Both the position numbers and the translations under genes were made by a program. The notes under the pieces are model-generated. The model worked only from the letters and a program-made list of their open reading frames with translations. It did no database searches and was not told the origin of the DNA. A DNA stretch of 64,000 nucleotides from Glandiceps talaboti (taxonomy: Eukaryota > Hemichordata > Enteropneusta > Spengelidae). This document shows, in pieces, positions 61,373 to 64,000 of the stretch (the stretch's first letter is position 1; each line of letters starts with the position of its first letter). Location: NCBI RefSeq assembly GCF_964340395.1, contig NC_135569.1, forward strand, positions 17,470,257 to 17,534,256. The letters are read 5' to 3'.

Positions 61373-61855
61373 AACACTTTGGTGTGTTTAGTTATAACCC
61401 TACTATAGCAGAGACTGTACTGTAGGTAAGGCAATAGAACACTTGGTGTGTTTAGTTATAACCCTACTATAGCAGAGATTGTACTGTAGGTAAGGCAATA
61501 GAACACTTGGTGTGTTTAGTTATAACCCTACTATAGCAGAGACTGTACTGTAGGTAAGGCAATAGAACACTTTGGTGTGTTTAGTTATAACCCTACTATA
61601 GCAGAGACTGTAGGTAAGGCAATAGAACACTTGGTGTGTTTACTTATAACCTTACTATAGCAGAGACTGGAGGTAAGGCAATAGAACACTTGGTGTGTTT
61701 AGTTATAACCCTACTATAGCAGAGACTGTACTGTAGGTAAGGCAATAGAACACTTGGTGTGTTTAGTTATAACCTTACTATAGCAGAGACTGTAGGTAAG
61801 GCAATAGAACACTTGGTGTGTTTAGTTATAACCCTACTATAGCAGAGACTGTATG
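61373..61855. repeat. About 64-bp tandem repeat, 8 copies (intronic)
   Basis: The unit contains GAACACTTGGTGTGTTTAGT and CTACTATAGCAGAGACTGTA; some units lack TACTG. It starts exactly at the edge of the F1 fragment. Confidence 0.95.
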
Positions 61856-62109
61856 GTTTATAAGCTATAACTTAATACCCGATTTTTGTTCAGTCAATTG
61901 CAAGTGGTAGTTAAATATACTTCAGTAAATACAATACTGTGAGTAACTTTTACATATTCAGCAAAAGCAAGACCCAAATACATATAGCTTGTGCCACTTT
62001 AAAATCAGACTAATGTCTTATTCTATGCACTAACTCACATGTATGGCAATGTCATGGCAATTGAGTCATTAGTTGGCATAGTAACAATTGTCAACACCAA
62101 GGATCTTAC

Positions 62110-62333
62110 CTCCAGCCTTTGGTCATAGCCAAATGCAGCTAACCGACTCAAAAATATACTTGCTACAACACCACTTGGAAATTTCATTGTAATGTTGACA
62201 GAGTCGTAGTCGTTTAAGGCAGCAATATCTTTGTCAAAGGTGTGACCTAGTGCAAACACTGTCTGCGGTGCCTCCCCTACTATCCAACAAATTGCATCTA
62301 TATCATGTATACCACAATCATGAAATATACCAC
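62110..62333 (-). CDS. Inositol 2-dehydrogenase-like oxidoreductase, internal exon
   Basis: A 224-bp exon after acceptor TTATTACAG, entered with two bases of a split codon, and leaving in phase 0 at donor GTAAGA. It encodes GIFHDCGIHDIDAICWIVGE, then the TVFALGH strand, DYDSVNITMKFPSGVVASIF and FGYDQRLE. The HDIDxxxWxxGE segment carries the conserved Asp/His of the catalytic helix in Gfo/Idh/MocA enzymes, and the NITMKFPSG-V strand is the start of the C-terminal sheet domain. The NAD(P)-binding Rossmann half, with its GxGxxG loop, must lie in exons beyond 62333; none was found up to 64000. Confidence 0.93.
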
Positions 62334-62446
62334 CTGTAATAAAACAAGACCATTGGATTTAATGTTAACGGAATGTCTGAAAGATTATAATAATTCTGTT
62401 ATAATCAAATTAGCAATATTTGTATGCAAAGCATTTAAAATAAATT

Positions 62447-62447
62447 T

Positions 62448-62480
<33 letters not shown>
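62447..62480. repeat. (ATC)n microsatellite
   Basis: About 11 ATC units in the intron upstream of the internal exon. Confidence 0.97.
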
Positions 62481-62520
62481 TGGTGGTTCTCCCAGGGATG
62501 CATTGACTACGCATGCGCCT

Positions 62521-62690
62521 TCCATATAGTATGTGCATTCTCCACGTGCTACTGTACTCCGGTAATCATATAGGCAACACAACATCGTCATACATTGCAA
62601 TATTGTAACCTTTGGCCTGTTGGCACGATTATCGTAACATTGTAACGAGTATCGAGGCATCACTGTACCCCTAGAAATTGTTACACTATT
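62521..62690 (-). repeat. F5 dispersed repeat, copy b
   Basis: Minus-strand relative of 56211-56350, with TACAGTGATGCCTCGATACT, TTACAATATTGCAATGTATG and a CCGGAGTACAGTAGCACGTG extension. Confidence 0.7.
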
Positions 62691-63577
62691 TGAAAGTTTG
62701 ACGCGATATGAACCACTGATGACATAGCACAGTTGATTTTACGGGTTGTGGAAGTGTTGTTTTGACATTTATATTGTCGATAATTGATTTTTTTTACATG
62801 TTCTAAAAAGAATAACTACTTTCCTATGTTTGTTGGTACAGTAACATTCCTAAGTTGAATTGAGAAATCGCGATTTTCGGCAAAACATTTGTCTAAAGAC
62901 CAACGTTGTTGTGTTGGTGGAGGGTCTATGATAAGTTGGCTGATTGAAAATGAACAATATTAATCTAATGGCTATGATGTTTTTTTGAAACCAACAACTG
63001 CATAGAGTGTTGACTTTCTTTAAAATGTTTTGTGACATATTGTGAGAGCTGTTGTTAATTACTTCTTGTCCATGTCAGAGAATACGCCGTATTCCGGTTA
63101 TCGAAAAAGCCCCGAAAAGATAAAAGATATGATTGTTTGGCCACTAGGGGCGCTGTTTTAGAACCGGAAGTGAGGGCCAGAAATTGTAGAGCATTGTTGC
63201 AAAGCATAGAGTCTATAGGCATCGTAACCACTGACTAAAGATTGTCTGTCATTCCCCGTAACTTTACGCTATAATATTGCATTATCGCCCATCAAATAAC
63301 GAAATAGCAAATTAACCTCTCGTTCTCCTAATATTTCGCGTAAGTTTGGCTCTGCAATTCGAACGTGAGGAAAACCCAAAAGTAGCAACATTTTGAAACG
63401 GGTAGTACACTGACATCTCATTCACGTTTTCAGTGTGACCTCGTCCATTTGCATTACCGTTGGAGAAATTGTAGTGATTGCTTCCAGTCAAACATCGGAA
63501 CGGAAAAAGGTACAAAAACAGAGGAAAGAACCTTCAAAATCACAATATACGCTACAGTTATTGCAGCTTGTATAAAA
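62691..63577. other. Probable intron of the oxidoreductase gene; no exon seen
   Basis: CpG content is somewhat raised at 63080-63520, and an ETS-type word CCGGAAGTG occurs at about 63163. A promoter is possible but not supported by a nearby first exon. Confidence 0.4.
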
Positions 63578-63803
63578 CCAATCTGATTAAAATCCGATGT
63601 AGATGTCGGCTAATCGTTCATTGCTATTTTACTTTCGTTATTGTGCGTGAATTGACCTGCGTGGTACATGTTTGATCGCCTCCTCTACCGATCAGGACAA
63701 AAACGTAAACATGTACCACGAAGGTCAATTCAGGCAAAATAACGAAGGTAAAATAGCAATGAACGATTAGCCGACATCTACATCGGATTTTAATCAGATC
63801 GGT
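63578..63803. mobile_element. Long inverted repeat (MITE/foldback), arms about 96 bp
   Basis: 63578-63673 and 63707-63803 are reverse complements with about eight differences around a 33-bp centre. The tip CCAATCTGATTAAAATCCGA plus TGTAGATGT is also present, alone, at 42448-42477, which marks it as a transposon end. Open frames across it are mirror images of each other and not genes. Confidence 0.92.
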
Positions 63804-64000
63804 ATAAGACATGGTATGATGAGTGAACCACGTAAACGTTACATGGAAGGCCAATTCATTGAAGGGGTGGGCGGTGTGGTACATCAATCACAATAACAAT
63901 ATTTATGATTCGTTGCCGACTTCAATGTTTTTTTTTTTATACACTGATGGTCCTGAATGAAGAATAGCAAGCTAACCAAAGTGTGATAGTAAAGTTGAGT
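63804..64000. other. Window edge, nothing seen
   Basis: No feature recognised. Confidence 0.5.

Larger units (their letters stand above)
59234..62109. other. Intron of the oxidoreductase gene
   Basis: A 2.9-kb intron holding a 46-bp tandem repeat, an F1 tail and a 64-bp tandem repeat (listed separately). The rest, including 59434-60430 and 60620-61140, shows no gene. Confidence 0.8.

Noticed and set aside
63140-63200. ETS-site promoter for the oxidoreductase gene
   Set aside because: A single CCGGAAGTG word without a recognisable first exon downstream; the gene's N-terminal half is missing from the window, so a promoter here is unlikely.
63478-63887. Frames on both strands around 63.6 kb
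   Set aside because: Mirror translations of the long inverted repeat.

Overview
This is a metazoan nuclear genomic window, AT-rich, with spliced genes, long introns and very dense repeats. No prokaryotic gene organisation is visible. A pro-orthologue of the PRDM3(MECOM)/PRDM16 pair, together with DIRS-like, Penelope-like and CR1-like retroelements and Helentron/pearl-like dispersed repeats, suggests a marine invertebrate bilaterian. The phylum cannot be fixed from sequence alone; a hemichordate, another invertebrate deuterostome or a lophotrochozoan would all fit.

Two host genes are supported. (1) On the + strand, four coding exons (9010-9144, 12397-12499, 13526-13657, 13997-16917) encode the second half of a PR domain, a first zinc finger, five more zinc fingers, an acidic/repressor region with two CtBP-binding motifs (PFDLS, PLDLS), three C-terminal zinc fingers and the family's conserved C-terminal tail. 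Splice phases join perfectly. The 5' exons lie before the window or were not recognised. (2) On the - strand, three exons (62333-62110, 59233-59068, 58864-58734) encode the C-terminal half of a Gfo/Idh/MocA-type oxidoreductase of the myo-inositol 2-dehydrogenase/YrbE-like kind; its 5' exons are beyond the right edge. The two genes converge and are separated by about 42 kb with no recognisable host exon.

Layout: 1-9 kb, upstream or intronic DNA with a terminal-inverted-repeat (TIR) element that hosts a CR1-like LINE; 9-17 kb, the PRDM exons with a DIRS-type RT relic and a 2.6-kb 43-bp minisatellite in one intron; 17-23.7 kb, 3' UTR or downstream DNA with several tandem arrays, including twelve near-identical 60-bp units each carrying a perfect CArG box; 23.9-33.7 kb, a nested cluster of dispersed elements; 34.7-36.1 kb, a decayed Penelope-like element with a hammerhead-like motif; 36.8-42.4 kb, more arrays, a large hairpin and an inverted copy of a dispersed element; 42.4-45.9 kb, a broken DIRS-like tyrosine-recombinase retrotransposon with direct repeats; 46.9-50.2 kb, two TIR MITEs and repeat relics; 50.6-52.6 kb, a 90/91-bp satellite; 53.7-58.5 kb, a dispersed element split by a poly(A) LINE, then a second broken LINE; 58.6-62.3 kb, the oxidoreductase exons; 63.6 kb, a long inverted repeat.

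The most interesting signal is a set of four dispersed repeat families (called F1-F4 here). They share one architecture: a 5' terminal hairpin, a TG/TCTG/TCCG microsatellite, a related core block, in F1 and F2 internal tandem repeats of about 100-155 bp, and in F1 a 3' end that repeats the 5' hairpin arm in inverted orientation, flanked by T-runs. This matches non-autonomous Helentron-like (HINE/pearl/DINE-type) elements. In F2 the hairpin differs between two copies by compensatory changes.
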